Source of the DNA: Streptomyces poonensis
GTDB taxonomy: Bacteria; Actinomycetota; Actinomycetes; Streptomycetales; Streptomycetaceae
DNA: 64,000 bases
NCBI RefSeq assembly: GCF_014650915.1
Contig: NZ_BMVW01000002.1
Span: 62,001-126,000, forward strand
Direction of reading: 5' to 3'
Below are positions 25,211-33,986 of this stretch, piece after piece. Both the position numbers and the translations under genes were made by a program. The first letter of the stretch is position 1; every line of letters begins with the position of its first letter. The notes under the pieces were generated by a model. That model had not been told where the DNA came from, ran no database searches, and was given only the letters and a program-made list of their open reading frames with translations.

Positions 25211-25686
25211 GCCGTCTGCTCGCAATCAAGGACTTCCAGGGGGCCGACGCATCGCCTCAGCTCCCATCTTCACCCGTTGCACCACGCCCTGGTACAGCAA
25301 GCCACGCTTATGCACCTGAAGCGCACGATCCGCCGCGGCCTGCTCTATGACGACGCCGCCCGGTCCACCACTGCGTCAAGGTTCGAGGGCCCAAAGGCCG
25401 CTGCATTCCCCGGCCTCGACTGCCCCGGACCCTGCCAGGCCCTCCAGGTCGTACGCTGGTGCAAGGGACTGACCAGCGGAGAAGAGATTTTTCTGTATTT
25501 CGTGGACGGCCCGCAGACGACGGCCTCTGGACGACCACCGGCTACGAAGATCTTGTATGAGGCATGAGGCACACCCGTGTCCGTCGGCTGCGGCACCTCT
25601 CACCGCGAGGAACCCGCCGTGCGCCCTTGGGCGACGGCCCGCAGCAGGGTCGCTGCGGGCCGCCTCTTCCCAGTCTCCGCCGGCGT
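25211..25686. other. Remnant region after the conjugation cluster
   Basis: A rightward 96-codon frame (25277-25567; LYDDAARSTTASRFEGP, then VRWCKGLTSGEEIFLYFVDG) is open, but I recognise no family and see no ribosome site. The rest looks like decayed conjugation-cluster DNA. A hairpin at 25636-25661 is annotated separately. Confidence 0.35.
25636..25661 (-). terminator. Terminator after the RHS/immunity unit
   Basis: GGCCCGCAGC (25636-25645) and GCTGCGGGCC (25652-25661) form a perfect 10-bp stem with a 6-nt loop, 25 nt past the stop of the leftward 139-aa gene. Confidence 0.7.
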
Positions 25687-26106
25687 TCACTCGGCCAGGG
25701 TCAGCGCTCCGGCCGTTTCGATGCCTGCCGTCCCGACCGCCGCGCGGCAAAACTCCTCAGGTGGGCAGTACTGGTGCTGCGTGATGTAGTGAATCACCAG
25801 GTTCGGTGCCGCGTAGAGCGTGCCGTCCGCTCCCCGCACCCGAATCTCCGCCGATCCGAGCCACACTTCGGTATCCATGGCGGGACCACCGAGGACGACG
25901 GGCCGGTCGGTGTCGCAGAATTCACAGTGGTGTACGCCGCGCATCTGGTTGTCGTACGAGGCGCTCAGAACCTTCAAGGCGGTCACCACACGCTCATCGA
26001 CAACCCCTGTGCAGTAGGAGTGATCGGGCGCCAGCCATCCGACGTTGAGCATCTCCTGGTCCGACTCGTCGTAGGAGTAGCGGGTCAGGTCGGGATAGTG
26101 GGTCAT
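25687..26106 (-). CDS. Candidate immunity protein of the RHS locus
   Basis: A 139-aa acidic protein: MTHYPDLTRYSYDESD, MLNVGWLAPDHSY, MRGVHHCEFCD with a Cys-x2-Cys, LGSAEIRVRG and YAAPNLVIHYITQHQY. I recognise it as a conserved actinobacterial family of small soluble proteins, often encoded by itself. Here it starts 10 nt after the end of the RHS gene, with AAGGGG before ATG 26106, so it is cotranscribed. In polymorphic toxin loci the gene directly after the toxin normally encodes the immunity protein. The cotranscription is evident; immunity is inferred from position. Confidence 0.6.
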   Translation of the reverse strand: MTHYPDLTRYSYDESDQEMLNVGWLAPDHSYCTGVVDERVVTALKVLSASYDNQMRGVHHCEFCDTDRPVVLGGPAMDTEVWLGSAEIRVRGADGTLYAAPNLVIHYITQHQYCPPEEFCRAAVGTAGIETAGALTLAE

Positions 26107-26116
26107 GCGTCGCCCC

Positions 26117-29100
26117 TTAACGCCGTGGGTCACAGTGCTTGCGACAGATTGCCAGGTGCACAGGGCCCATGTTCGGTTTAAGGATTTCGCTAAGCAGGGT
26201 GTCCTTGCTCACCGTGATCGATCCGTTCATCATCTTGAGGTCGTTGCCCGGAGCCACGGTGTAGTTGGGGAGCGTCTTGCCGGGACCGACGATCTCCGTG
26301 GGTTTGATTTTCTTTCCCTGCTCCACCGCGAGTCCGACGGACTGTCGAAGACCTATACCGTCCTCGACGTAGAAGTAGCCCCACGTTCCGCTCGGCATCT
26401 GTGTGTCTCCGGTGCCGCGGACGTACCAGCCGTGGCCTGCGATGACGGCTTGACCATCCGGGCGCCCGCCTGGTAGCCGTTCAGCGGCTGGACCGACGCC
26501 CTTCCCGTGCGTGGGGATATCGTGTCCGCGCACCTCGGGCGTTACAGCCGTGCGCCGCCACCCGGTGAGGCCGCCGATCCCGACGAGGGCGATCTGCTGG
26601 GTCAGTTCCTCCGCTGCCTCGGCATAGGTGTCCGCCAGCGCGTCGCAGCCCTGCTGGCGCAGCATGTTCTCGGCGCGGTAGAGGCGGTAGGCGGGGCGGA
26701 TGGGGAGGTACTTGTCGACGAAGGCTCCGGCTCCGCCGTTCTGGCCGGTTACGCCGTCGTAGGCGTCGCCGAGGAATTCGAAGGGCATCGTCAACCCATC
26801 GATGAAGCCGTCGCCGAAAATCTTCAGGCCTTCGCCCAGGCTGTCCACACGGTCGTTGTTGGGGTCGTCGGGGGTGAGGCCGCTGCGGTCGGTGAGTAGC
26901 GTGGGAACGTTGTCCGCGTAGGCGTAGGCCGATACTGACGGGGTCGACTGGCCGCGGGTCACGGGATCGGGGCTGGTGAAGCGGCCCGTGCTGGTGTTGT
27001 ACTGGCGGGCGTGCAGGTCCAGGTTGCCGGTGCTGGCTTCGTAGCGGGCACCGGTGAAGGACGGCGTGCTCGCGGGGGCGCCACTGGCCGTGGTGTTGAG
27101 AACGCGCGTGCCGAACGGGTCGTAGGCCCAGCGCTGATGCAGTGTGCCGGTGCTGCTGGAGACGTCGACCGGGGAGCCTTGAGTGTCGTGGTGGTAGTAG
27201 AAGACGGCACCGGATCCGGTCTTCGTGGCCGCCGGCTGGCCCAGCGGGTCATAGCGGTAGGACTGCTTGATCGTCCATGCGCTGTCGTACTCCGTGGCCA
27301 GAATCGGCAGCGGCGCGTTGGGATCCCACTGGGTGCGGTCGGTCACCGTACCGTTCTTGGCAACGGTGACCTGGTTACCGCTGGCGTCGTGGTCGTAGGT
27401 GTAGCTCGCGCCCGCGACAGTAGCGGCGGAGATTCGCCCGGCCAGGTTGTAGGTGTAGGTGTCGGCGCCTGCCTTGATCTGGTTGCCGTCCGCGTCGTAC
27501 TCGTAGGCGGTGGTCGTGTTGCCGATCGTGGTCGACGTGAGCTGGTCGGCCGCGTCGTAGGTGTAGCTCGTCGCGGTGGTGCCGAGGGTGGAGGTGCGGC
27601 GGTTGCCGACCTTGTCGTAGGTGTAGGACGTGGTGCGGCCGGCGGCGCAGCCGGTGACCCAGGGCTGCGGGAAACAGCCGGAGGTGAGGCGGCCCGCCGT
27701 GTCGTAGGTCAGGTCGTAGCCGTCGGTGCCGACACCGGCCCGGGTGACGTCGACGCGGGTGGGCAGCCCGGCGGCGGAAAGGGTGAGTGCGGTGTTGGTG
27801 ACCGTCGTGCCCGACTTCGAGGACGTGACGGACGTCAGGCGGCCCGCTCGGTCGTGGGCGCGTTCCTCGGTCTCGGTGTTGGGCAGTGCCGACTTGATGA
27901 GGTTGCTGCCGGCATCCCAAGTGTAGGTGGTGGTCTTGCCGTCGGCCGTCATGGTGGAGGTGCGGCCGTCATTGTCGTAGGTGTAGGAGATGGTGTTGCC
28001 GTCGGAGTACTTGCGTGTCAGCATCTGCCCGGCAGCGTCGTAGGTGTAGGCGAAGCCGCGGGTCTTGGTGAGATTGCCGACCGGGTCGTAGACGAAGTCC
28101 TCGGAGATTTTCGAGTTGACACGGGCGGTCATCTGTCCGGCGTCGTCGTAGCCGAAGGTTACGTCCGGTGTGCTGTCCGAGTAGTCAATCTTGGTGAGCA
28201 GGCCGCGCGGGTCGAAAGTGTGACTGCTGGAGCCCCGGGGCGTGGTCTTCTTGGTCAGGTTGCCGTCGGCGTCGTACGCGTACGACGTCACCCGGTCCAG
28301 CGGGTCGGTCACTGAGGTCAGGCGGCGGGCCGGGTCGTAGCCGTATGCGGTGACGTGATCGTTGGCGTCGGTGCGCTGAGTGACGTTGCCGACCTTGTCA
28401 TAGCTGTAGGTGGTGACCGCGTCACCGGGAGCGGTGACCGTGGTCAGGTGGTCGCGCTTGTCATAGCCGTACGTGGTGACGCGCTTGTCGGCATCGGTTC
28501 GCTTGATGACGTTGCCCACCGCATCGTAGGCCGTAGTGGTCACACCGCCGAGCGGATCAGTGATTTTCAAGAGATTGCCCGCTGGGTCGTAGCCGTAGGT
28601 AGTGGTGTACTGGGCAGGGTCGGCGCCGGTGGCGTTGCCGCGTGGGTCGACTGCAGTGGCCTGGCGGCCGTCGCCGTCGTAGGTCCAGCTCTCTTTGTGG
28701 CCCAGCGGGGAGGTGCGGCTGAGCAGATTGCCGTCGGCGTCGTAGGCGTACTTCGTGGTCTTGCCGAGCTGGTTGGTGCTCTCGGCGAGCCGATTGTTTT
28801 TGTCGTAGACGGAGGTGACCGTCGTGCCTGTGGCGTCCGTGAGCTTGGTGACGTTGTCGTTGGCGTCGTAGGTGTAGCCGGTGGTGCGCCCCAGTGGGTC
28901 GGTGACCAGCAGCGGCCGGTTGATCGCGTCGTAGGTCGTGGTGGTGGATGCACCGGTGGGGCCGGTGACCCCGGTGCGGTTGCCGGCCGCATCGTAGGTG
29001 TAGCTCGTGGTGTAGGCGGCCGGATCGGCTCCGGCGGCATTGCCGCGCGGCGAGACCCGGGTGAGCAGGCGGCCCACCTTGTCGTAGGTGTAAGTGGTCT

Positions 29101-31459
29101 TGTTGCCGACAGCGTCGGTCTCGGAGACGAGGCGTCCGCTCGCGTCGTAGGTGCGGGTGACGGATTCGCCTGTGACGTCGGTCGTCCGGGTCAGGTGTCC
29201 GGCGTCGTCGTAGGCGTACGTGGTCGTGTTGCCCGCCGGGTCCTGCGCGGATGTCAGCTGCTCGGCGCCGTTGTACTTGTAGGTCGTCGTATGGCCCAAC
29301 GCGTCGGTGGCCGAGCTGAGCAGCCCTCGTCCGTCGTAGGTGTAGTTCGTCGTGTAGGCAGCGGGGTCGGCGTCGGCGACGTTGCCACGCGGGTCCGTCT
29401 TGGACAGGATCCGTCCGGCCTTGTCGTACGTGAACGTCGTCTTCTCACCCAGCGGGGTGGTGACCGACGTCCGGTTGCCCGCGGTGTCGTATCCGTAGGT
29501 GGTGACCTTGCCGCGTGGCGTCGTCACGGTTTCGATGGCGCCCAGCGTGGTGTACGTGTAGGCGGTCTTGCCGCCCATCGGGTCCGTGACTGTGGTCAGC
29601 CGGTTCGACGTGTTGTATGTGTAGGCCGTCTTGTTGCCGCGGCCGTCGGTGTGACTGGTGATGTTGCCTGCGCTGTCATAGGTCCAGCTTTCCGAGTAGC
29701 CAGGCGCGGAGGGCGCGCTGCGGGTGAGCATCCGCCCGGCGCCGTCGTACGTCATCTCCGTGGTGTTGCCGCGCTGGTCGGTGATGGCGACGGGCCGCAG
29801 ATAGCGGTCGTAGTCGTAGGTGATGCTCTTGCCGTACGGGTCGATGGTCTCCATCAGAACGTTGCCGGCATACACGTCGGTCCACACGCCGCCGTCCGGC
29901 GCCGTGGTGTGTGACTCGCTGTTGCCGTCCCAGGTGAAGATGGTCGTCTTGTCGTTCTGGTCGGTCTGGGACTTGATGCGGCCCGTGCTGTCGTAGTCGT
30001 TGGTGACCTTGCCGCCCGCCGGGTCTGTGTAGGACGACAGCCGCTTGTCTGCGCCGTACGTGTACGACGACGTCCTGCCGGCCGGGTCGGTCACCGAAGT
30101 CAGCAGACCGTTGGTGTAGCCGTACGACACCGACGTCGCGTCCGGCAGACTCACCTTGGACAGCAGCCCGTCGGTGCCCGAGGTGAAGGTGCTGGTGCGG
30201 CCAGCCGCGTCCTTGATGGAGGTGAGCTTGCCGGACGCGTACGTCAGGCTCAGCCCCCTCCCAGCGGTATCGACCACGGAGGTGAGCTGACCACTGCTGT
30301 TAAAAGTTCGCTTGGTGTGGTCCGGTGTGGTGACCGTGTAGTTACTGCCGCTTTTGACCAACTTGGCCGCAGACCCTGCCGGAGCTGTGTACGTGCCGTC
30401 GCTCGCCTGAGTGAAGACGAACGACGCTCCGTCGTCCGTCCGGTACGTCACCTTTCCCGTCCCCACAGTCAGCGCTGCATCAAACGGAGTTGACCATCCG
30501 CGCCCCAGCAGGCCCGCGGCAGTCGAATCGGAACGGTAGGTACGCTCAAGGGCCAGCGGCACGCCGGGACCGACCAGCGAGGCGTCGGTGAGCTGCTCAT
30601 AGAACACGCCCGTCGCGGTGTTGACCGGATCGGCGCGATGCGCCTGTGCGTAGCAGGTGCAGATGCCCGCCTGTGCGCCGGGAATGCCCGGTGTATAGAA
30701 GGCTTCCACCAGCGGGGAGGTGGTGCCGTACGGCCCCCAAGTTCCGTCAACGCCCTGCACGAAGATCCAGGCGTAATACTTCTTGCCGTCTTCGAGGTGT
30801 CCGCCAAGCGGACTGCTGCTCCACCAGAAACACTGGTCGACCGGGTACTGATTGCTCGCCCACCAGTCGTAGCACCAGGCACCGCTCGTCATGTCGTCCC
30901 GGCCGACTGGATCATCCGTGGCCCTTTTGATCTCCTGCTGATGGACGTAATTGCCCGCTTCGTCGCGAATGTAGAACCACATTCCGGTGTACGACGACCC
31001 TCTGCCTGCGGCGAACTTCAAATGTCCGCCGATATTGATGCTGTCCGGGTAGGCGCTGTTGTAGGCCGTTACCCACGCCGCATCCGGGGTAGCGGCCGCG
31101 GCTCGAGCCCCAGGCGTCGCAGTTCCCCCGGCGGCGGCAGGACCGCGTTCTGCGCCGCCCTTGTCCGGCCGGCCGTGTGGCTTGCCCTTCGGCTTCCTCT
31201 CGGGTGCGTCCATGTAGTCGCGCATCGGCGACCGTTCATGCCGGTTCTTTTTCACCTGCTGGCGGCGTTCGGCGAGCGTCATGGCCTTGGGCGGCTTGGG
31301 CAGATCTGCCGCTGTCCTGACCTTCGCCTGCGTGACGGCCGTTGAGGCGGTCGAGGGCGGCCAGTCTTGGGCCGATGCCCATGACGGGGCGACACCCGCG
31401 ATCACCAAGACGGCCAGGGCCAGAGCAACTGTGACAAGTCTTCGCGCTTGTGCGCGCAT
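26117..31459 (-). CDS. Secreted RHS/YD-repeat protein, polymorphic-toxin type
   Basis: A 1780-aa protein with a signal peptide (LVTVALALAVLVIAGVAPSWA) and a Pro/Lys-rich stretch. A DUF6531-like entry domain follows (DPVNTATGVFYEQLTD, then GPGVPLALERTYRSDS). Then come some thirty YD repeats (YTYDAAGNRT-like), and the closing core motif WAYDPFGTRVLNTTASG with RYEASTGNLDLHARQYNTST, GRFTSPDP and YAYADNVPTLLTDRSG. The 220-residue C terminus is separate: GHGWYVRGTGDTQMPSGTWG, PNYTVAPGNDL and LKPNMGPVHLAICRKH. It resembles an adhesin/Stv-like effector domain I recall from RHS and WXG proteins, not a known nuclease. ATG 31459 has AGGTG at 6 nt; an upstream GTG is less likely. Confidence 0.82.
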   Translation of the reverse strand: MRAQARRLVTVALALAVLVIAGVAPSWASAQDWPPSTASTAVTQAKVRTAADLPKPPKAMTLAERRQQVKKNRHERSPMRDYMDAPERKPKGKPHGRPDKGGAERGPAAAGGTATPGARAAAATPDAAWVTAYNSAYPDSINIGGHLKFAAGRGSSYTGMWFYIRDEAGNYVHQQEIKRATDDPVGRDDMTSGAWCYDWWASNQYPVDQCFWWSSSPLGGHLEDGKKYYAWIFVQGVDGTWGPYGTTSPLVEAFYTPGIPGAQAGICTCYAQAHRADPVNTATGVFYEQLTDASLVGPGVPLALERTYRSDSTAAGLLGRGWSTPFDAALTVGTGKVTYRTDDGASFVFTQASDGTYTAPAGSAAKLVKSGSNYTVTTPDHTKRTFNSSGQLTSVVDTAGRGLSLTYASGKLTSIKDAAGRTSTFTSGTDGLLSKVSLPDATSVSYGYTNGLLTSVTDPAGRTSSYTYGADKRLSSYTDPAGGKVTNDYDSTGRIKSQTDQNDKTTIFTWDGNSESHTTAPDGGVWTDVYAGNVLMETIDPYGKSITYDYDRYLRPVAITDQRGNTTEMTYDGAGRMLTRSAPSAPGYSESWTYDSAGNITSHTDGRGNKTAYTYNTSNRLTTVTDPMGGKTAYTYTTLGAIETVTTPRGKVTTYGYDTAGNRTSVTTPLGEKTTFTYDKAGRILSKTDPRGNVADADPAAYTTNYTYDGRGLLSSATDALGHTTTYKYNGAEQLTSAQDPAGNTTTYAYDDAGHLTRTTDVTGESVTRTYDASGRLVSETDAVGNKTTYTYDKVGRLLTRVSPRGNAAGADPAAYTTSYTYDAAGNRTGVTGPTGASTTTTYDAINRPLLVTDPLGRTTGYTYDANDNVTKLTDATGTTVTSVYDKNNRLAESTNQLGKTTKYAYDADGNLLSRTSPLGHKESWTYDGDGRQATAVDPRGNATGADPAQYTTTYGYDPAGNLLKITDPLGGVTTTAYDAVGNVIKRTDADKRVTTYGYDKRDHLTTVTAPGDAVTTYSYDKVGNVTQRTDANDHVTAYGYDPARRLTSVTDPLDRVTSYAYDADGNLTKKTTPRGSSSHTFDPRGLLTKIDYSDSTPDVTFGYDDAGQMTARVNSKISEDFVYDPVGNLTKTRGFAYTYDAAGQMLTRKYSDGNTISYTYDNDGRTSTMTADGKTTTYTWDAGSNLIKSALPNTETEERAHDRAGRLTSVTSSKSGTTVTNTALTLSAAGLPTRVDVTRAGVGTDGYDLTYDTAGRLTSGCFPQPWVTGCAAGRTTSYTYDKVGNRRTSTLGTTATSYTYDAADQLTSTTIGNTTTAYEYDADGNQIKAGADTYTYNLAGRISAATVAGASYTYDHDASGNQVTVAKNGTVTDRTQWDPNAPLPILATEYDSAWTIKQSYRYDPLGQPAATKTGSGAVFYYHHDTQGSPVDVSSSTGTLHQRWAYDPFGTRVLNTTASGAPASTPSFTGARYEASTGNLDLHARQYNTSTGRFTSPDPVTRGQSTPSVSAYAYADNVPTLLTDRSGLTPDDPNNDRVDSLGEGLKIFGDGFIDGLTMPFEFLGDAYDGVTGQNGGAGAFVDKYLPIRPAYRLYRAENMLRQQGCDALADTYAEAAEELTQQIALVGIGGLTGWRRTAVTPEVRGHDIPTHGKGVGPAAERLPGGRPDGQAVIAGHGWYVRGTGDTQMPSGTWGYFYVEDGIGLRQSVGLAVEQGKKIKPTEIVGPGKTLPNYTVAPGNDLKMMNGSITVSKDTLLSEILKPNMGPVHLAICRKHCDPRR

Positions 31460-31511
31460 ATGCATCACCTATGAGGCAGCAGCGAAAAGGGCCGGGAGGA
31501 TCTTTGATCCG

Positions 31512-31537
31512 CGCAGCGTATGAACTAACACGCTGCG
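31512..31537. promoter_or_regulatory. Inverted repeat upstream of the RHS gene
   Basis: CGCAGCGT (31512-31519) and ACGCTGCG (31530-31537) are perfect complements 10 nt apart, about 55 bp before the RHS start. They could be an operator. Confidence 0.4.
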
Positions 31538-31779
31538 TGGAACACGGCTCGAATGCGATCACGGCTCAGGGGAATTTCGACTGCCTGCTTCCTGGTCAGG
31601 CGATCACAGGAACCGACCCGGCCATTCGGTTTGGCGTGAACACGTTCGCGTGGCCAGGGCGGTGCACATGAACGGCTCACCGACGACGAGCCAACAAAAA
31701 GTCGCAGCTCGGTATCCAGAACGAGCAGCCCTCGCGCGGTCACGGCAGGCATCGCAGGCCACGACGGCCTTCCGGCGCT
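31538..31779. other. Noncoding stretch upstream of the RHS gene
   Basis: I see no supportable gene. The tail of the adjacent recombinase remnant fades out here. Confidence 0.3.
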
Positions 31780-32259
31780 GACTACAGGCAGCTTGAGCCC
31801 GAGGAGCGTGCGGTCGTTGTGCTCGGCCGGGTCATAGATGCGTCCGGGTCGGCGAGGAGGGCCCCGGCCAGCGCGCACAGCTCCAGGAGCTGGTGCCATT
31901 CGGGCCCGTTGCGGGCCAGCCGGGAGATCTCGATTCCGAAGACCAGGCCCACGTGCTCCAGGCCGACCTCGGAGACCAGTCGCCGGAAGCCGGGGCGGCC
32001 CACCAGACCGGACGCCGACTGCCCCAGAGACCGGACGCCGACTGCCCCAGATCTTCGTCGATCACCAGAACCCGCGAGGGGGCCCAGCCCAGGTCGACGG
32101 CCGCTGGGTGAGTCCGTACTGCAGCCGAGCCGACTCCGCGTGGTCGAGGACCTGCTGAGGTGTCGACTGGCGGACATCGACGACCGCAAGGCGGTCGAGA
32201 TGCCAGGGCTGGATCTTGCCCTCAAGCCGTTCCCACGGAGCCGACGTCGTCACCGTCAC
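31780..32259 (-). pseudogene. Serine recombinase fragment, decayed
   Basis: In pieces across three frames: WERLEGKIQPWHLDRLAVVD, then VRQSTPQQVLDHAESARLQYG (catalytic Ser in VRQS) at 32259-32110; VIDEDLGQS near 32060; GFRRLVSEVGLEHVGLVFGI and EISRLARNGPEWHQLLELC at about 32010-31870; and IYDPAEHNDRTLLGLK near 31810. This is the N-terminal catalytic domain of a resolvase-type recombinase distinct from the element integrase. It is broken by shifts and by a 23-bp tandem duplication, and ends well before the DNA-binding region. Confidence 0.72.
32006..32051. repeat. 23-bp tandem duplication inside the recombinase fragment
   Basis: Two adjacent copies of a 23-bp unit that begins GACCGGACGCCGACTGCCCC start at 32006 and 32029. 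As 23 is not a multiple of three, the duplication itself breaks the frame. Confidence 0.8.
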
Positions 32260-32485
32260 GGGGATTACCCCCGTCCCGTCCAGCCGTGATCGTCCGGGTC
32301 ATCAGCTCGGCCAGCAGCCGCACCACCAGCTGTCGGCTCAGTTCCGGAACCGTCTCCCACCAGGGGACCTGGGGAGTTCCGCGACGACGTCGCGTGACAC
32401 CGCGACTCACCGTCCTCGACCTCATCGGCTTGTCGCTCCCGCAACCGCCGCACGACAGTAGCGGCCTGGAGCAAGCCATCCGCAC
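32222..32485 (-). pseudogene. Remnant of the ORF that precedes the recombinase
   Basis: The leftward frame holds PQVPWWETVPELSRQLVVRL and LLAELMTRTITAG, the end of a small protein usually encoded immediately upstream of this recombinase type. The N-terminal part reads as arbitrary sequence. It overlaps the recombinase start and is probably nonfunctional. Confidence 0.4.
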
Positions 32486-32575
32486 CGACGACCGCGGTAT
32501 TTCCCTTTCCGAAATCGTCTATGTGCGCATTATGGCTTGCTCCTTGAGCGGTGCATTAACTGGCACCCCTCTGTG

Positions 32576-33642
32576 TCAAGCGGCTTGGGAAGAGCACGTG
32601 TTCCGGCAGTCGCGCACGAGTTGGCGATAGATGACGTCGGCCAGGCGGCGTTTGAGGCAGCGCATGGCTTCCTTGCGGCTCTTGCCTTCCAAGCGTTTGC
32701 GCTCGTAGTAGGCCTGCGCGGGTAGGTGCACACGTCGTTGCGTCACGGCCATGGTCTGGATGGCGTAGTTGAGCTGGCGGTCCCCGGCGCGCGACAAACG
32801 GTGCCTGGTCCTGTCTCCTGAGGAGACCTCGATGGGGGCGGTGCCGCAGTAGGCCGCGAAGGCGGCCGCGGTTGCGAAGCGGCGCACGTCGATGACGCGG
32901 CCCAGGATCTTGGCGGCGGTCAGATGCGAGATGCCGACCAGGTCGGTGAGCGTGCTGCCGACCGCCTCGACGTCTCGGGTGATCTGCTGGTTGATCAACG
33001 CGATGCGCTCGGAGACGGCAGCTATCTCGGCAAGCAGGTCTTCGGCAAGGAGCAGACGAGTCTGATCGGCCTTGCCGGCGGGGCGGCACTCCAGGAGGAG
33101 CCGGGACGCGGCGGTCGGCGACAGCTTTCCGTGACACCGGCCGGGGGCCAGCGCCGCGGTGAGCACGTGTAGGCGGTTGACGGCCTGGGTGCGCTGGCGG
33201 ACCAGTTCGTCGCGCCGATCGCTGAGCAGGCGCAGGGAGGTGATGCCGCTCTCTTCCAGCGGAACGTGCAGGCCCGCAGTGTGCACGGCGGCGGTCGCGA
33301 CCGCTCGGGCGTCGGCCGGATCGGTCTTGCGCGGGTGACCATGGCTGAGCAGACGCACTCGGGTGGACAGCTTGGCCGGCACATCGACGATCTCCTCGTG
33401 CTGCTGCAGAAGCCTTTGTGTCAGGTCCCGTCCCATGCCCGGGCGTTCTCGATCGCCCACCGGTGCCGCGGCCACCGGCGTGACCAGCGCAGCAGGCGCC
33501 GGAAGCCGTCGTCGGTGACGTCGACGCGGACCGGCGCCGTCACGGGATTGCCCTGCCGGTCCACGGCGACCGCCGTCCAGGAGAACTTATGGGGGTCGAT
33601 CCCGATGGTGATCAGTTCGAAGCGGTGCTCGTGCTGGTTCAT
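32576..33642 (-). pseudogene. IS110-family transposase, frameshifted
   Basis: The first frame (33642-33421) is the DEDD N terminus: ELITIGIDPHKFSWTAVAVD ... RHRWAIENAR, then a premature stop. The second frame (to 32576) resumes at PGMGRDLTQRLLQQHEEIVD with KTDPADARAVATAA, then the C-terminal helix-hairpin part DLVGISHLTAAKILGRV and FAAYCGTAPIEVSSG, ending near the conserved LNYAIQTMA. A single missing G in a G run near 33430 explains the break. The total, about 355 aa, is of normal size. IS110 elements lack inverted repeats, so ends cannot be drawn from the sequence alone. Confidence 0.85.
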
Positions 33643-33986
33643 TGCTGCCTCCCTGAGAAGCGGCGTTCATGAGGAACGGGGAGGACAGTCCAACGTCAAG
33701 CACGGCAGGCCTCTCTGGAGTCACCCTCCGGCACACGGGCCCCGGGCAGGCGCATGCCGGTTGCGGGCCAGCCATCGAGGCGGCATCTGAAGCACAAGCG
33801 ACCTGCTCGGGGCCCAGGACCGGCAGTCTGCAGTACTCCAGTCCCAACCGATAGCCAACACGTTGGCTGAAGCAGTGGCGAGGCATCGCCACCCGCTATG
33901 AGAAGACCGCGACCATCTACCTGGCCGGGCTTCACGTCGCAGGCATCCTTCTCTGATCCGCCGGATGATCAAACGAAAGTCCCTAG
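33643..33986. other. Noncoding region upstream of the IS110 transposase
   Basis: 344 bp without a credible gene, between the IS110 start and the left end of the IS1380 element. In IS110-group elements the noncoding left end can specify a guiding bridge RNA, and part of this stretch could be that region. I could not identify the loops by eye. Confidence 0.3.

Noticed and set aside
27011..29914. Two long rightward frames opposite the RHS gene
   Set aside because: They mirror the YD-repeat codons and give repetitive Val/Gly text; no ribosome site.
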